Shown piece after piece: positions 62,546 through 64,000 of a stretch of 64,000 bases of DNA (position 1 is its first letter; the number at the start of each line of letters is the position of its first letter). The stretch comes from Sipunculus nudus (Eukaryota; Annelida; Sipuncula; Golfingiida; Sipunculidae): positions 27,494,956 through 27,558,955 of the forward strand of contig CM049318.1 of assembly GCA_026874595.1 (NCBI GenBank), given 5' to 3'. Both the position numbers and the translations under genes were made by a program. A model generated the notes under the pieces. The model searched no databases. It was not told where the DNA came from and was given only the letters and a program-made list of their open reading frames with translations.

Positions 62546-62752
62546 CTGTCAAAACCATGATAACAATATTAATGAACTGGAGTAGATAAGACGTAATGTC
62601 TTTTTCTACGGCAAAGTATTCGCCGACCGGTATGGACTCTGTAGTGATACTGATACAGTGTTACAGCCGTTACGTTAATGTAGCGAAACACCAGAAGATG
62701 GCGACACCGTAGAAGGTAATTTCCCAGAATTCCGGCAGAGGTCATTACTCAC

Positions 62753-62791
62753 GAGGCGCAGTTGACTCCCGCTCTGCCGAACTCCCTGCGC
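62753..62791 (-). CDS. Candidate 39-nt exon upstream of R0 (uncertain)
   Basis: A 39-nt open stretch lies between an acceptor-like accacag and a good donor, ctc|gtgagt. In phase 0 it reads AQGVRQSGSQLRL and would join in frame to the phase-0 start of R0, where other repeats have a hydrophobic residue just before G-x-G. It does not by itself supply the missing FWISW strand. The surrounding GC-rich sequence is different from the typical introns. It may be chance; cDNA is needed. Confidence 0.22.
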
Positions 62792-63423
62792 CTGTGGTCA
62801 ATTTTAAGTGAACTGTTACCAGTGTTTACATACTCTCAAACAATAATCGTAGGAAGCGGTCCGGCTGGGTAGGCAATGGCTTCACCAATAATTTTGCAAC
62901 CAATGACGGCCGCACTGGGCTGTGTGTAAAACTCGGAAGTCGAAAGCCGGAGGTGGGAAGGCAAGGATTTTTTAGAATACAGCGATGAAAAATATACAAA
63001 ATGCAACTTGTTTTAGCATTTAATAAAAAAAAAGAGAGAAAAAAAATCATATTTGTTATCATATTCAACTTGGAATCAGATATTTTGTCTATTTATGACA
63101 GCCATGAGTTATAATTAGAAAATAATCATTAAGATGTTCCTATTTGACAATAAACAAGAATAATATTCACTGACAGTATGTGTTTATACCTGTTATTTAC
63201 ATTTCATTGAAATGGTGCGAGAAATTGTTAAAAAATTAATTTACAATTAATTTAGGCTATAATGACGCATTACATCAGAATATAATAAATACTTGTAGGC
63301 CTAAGTGGAAATTACGAAGTGTAACTGTTTTACCTTTATTAATTAAGTTATAAAAAATAAAATAAATACTTCATTTAACATTAATGATTATTTTCTTCAT
63401 GAAGAAATTATGTTTATATACAT
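62792..63423. other. Region upstream of R0, no feature I can support
   Basis: The part to about 62960 is GC-richer than the rest of the window; beyond it the sequence is AT-rich. The exons that complete R0 should lie here or past the window end. A minus-strand frame at 62826-63068 has a hydrophobic start from a low-complexity t-run and is not trusted. Confidence 0.3.
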
Positions 63424-63597
63424 TGGCGGATCCACGGGGCGAGCGAGCCGCAAAATCCCTTTTTTAAGGATTTTAAACTATTTTTCTGGCCTGGACCCCT
63501 AACATTCTGGAGCAGGTGTCCTTTTTATATAAGCTTTCTTATAAGTCTTCCTGGGTTGGAACCTCCCCTTTACAAACCCTTGATACGCCCCTGATAT
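63424..63597. mobile_element. MITE related to the 39.4-kb element
   Basis: Starts ttggcggatccacggggc and ends cccttgatacgcccctga, imperfect inverted repeats. Shares 'aatcccttttttaaggattt' and gggttggaacc-type text with 39371-39575. Confidence 0.5.
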
Positions 63598-64000
63598 AGA
63601 CACACACACACATATATATATTTATATATGCACTTGTCCCACCAGATCTTTTAAAACAATACAAAAAATTAAGGACTTCCATAAATAATATCTGTATATC
63701 ATACATGCATTCAAATTTATTCATGTACACCCATCTTTCTTCCTGTGTATAAACAGGGTGCTTCATATTAAAAACATCAAAATACATGCAATATTTAATA
63801 ATAATTTTACTATCAGTTTAATTTAATAATTTTCTAAATATATTAAATTTTATTTAACATACATGATATATGATTGACCACGTTGTGATGTTCACACATC
63901 ATCCGTGATTTTACTTGATATTTGTTGCTTTTATTCTGGTATTGACACTAGTTTGATTATTATAATTAATTTCAATTAATTAGATGATTTGTTAAAACCA

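Noticed and set aside
61955-62030. tRNA gene on the minus strand
   Set aside because: A- and B-box-like text is present but no complete cloverleaf or acceptor stem; the sequence continues into a repeat body, as in a SINE.
182-62545. Calling the gene a farnesoic acid O-methyltransferase enzyme
   Set aside because: Only the family name suggests it. No SAM-binding motif is visible, the repeats vary at many positions, and the array layout with paired cysteines and linkers suits a structural extracellular protein.
62826-63068. Minus-strand frame with a hydrophobic start as a signal-peptide exon (first exon of the gene)
   Set aside because: The hydrophobic run comes from a t-rich low-complexity tract. 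The frame ends in phase 1 next to a donor-like gtatgt, but no promoter or link to R0 can be shown.

Overview
Eukaryotic, metazoan genomic DNA: AT-rich, intron-rich and full of transposable elements. The domain type, the tRNA-derived SINEs and the pearl/HINE-like rolling-circle elements fit a mollusc, most likely a bivalve. The taxon is inferred from content and is not proven here.

Nearly the whole window is the inside of one giant gene on the minus strand, open at both ends. I reconstruct 41 exons (about 10.9 kb of coding sequence, about 3,600 codons) between 62,545 and 182. They encode 24 complete and one partial copy of the Methyltransf_FA / 'farnesoic acid O-methyltransferase' domain (PF12248 type, about 145 residues each), plus four short linker exons. 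Every complete repeat is a multiple of 3 nt (432-459) and is bounded by phase-1 introns, so the frame runs through the whole array. Repeats are named R0 (partial, 5'-most, about 62.5 kb) to R24 (about 0.2-0.6 kb) in transcription order. Fourteen repeats are single exons, eight are two exons and two are three exons. No start codon, stop codon, promoter, signal peptide or membrane segment can be assigned. The best reading is a very large, probably secreted, modular protein of unknown function. The family name does not prove methyltransferase activity, and no SAM-binding fold is visible.

The introns hold the rest. (i) Three families of non-autonomous rolling-circle-like elements (A, B, C) have subterminal inverted repeats, internal tandem units, ACGG-rich runs and a CTAAAA-type 3' end; one family B copy contains family C, and another splits an old LINE fragment. 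(ii) A tRNA-derived SINE family is present in four copies with target-site duplications, and a second SINE type occurs near 62 kb. (iii) There are several MITE families, including TA-flanked CAGTGAAACC elements, and a 5.6-kb interval with 28-bp perfect terminal inverted repeats. (iv) There are minisatellites of 37, 57 and 145 bp and simple repeats. No convincing plus-strand gene, tRNA gene, rRNA or CRISPR array was found.

The strongest new signal is in the protein. Two cysteines, one in the 'AC-x-DA' motif and one in the 'LSC' motif, are both present in 21 of 24 repeats and both absent in the other three, never one alone. This predicts an intradomain disulfide and an extracellular location.
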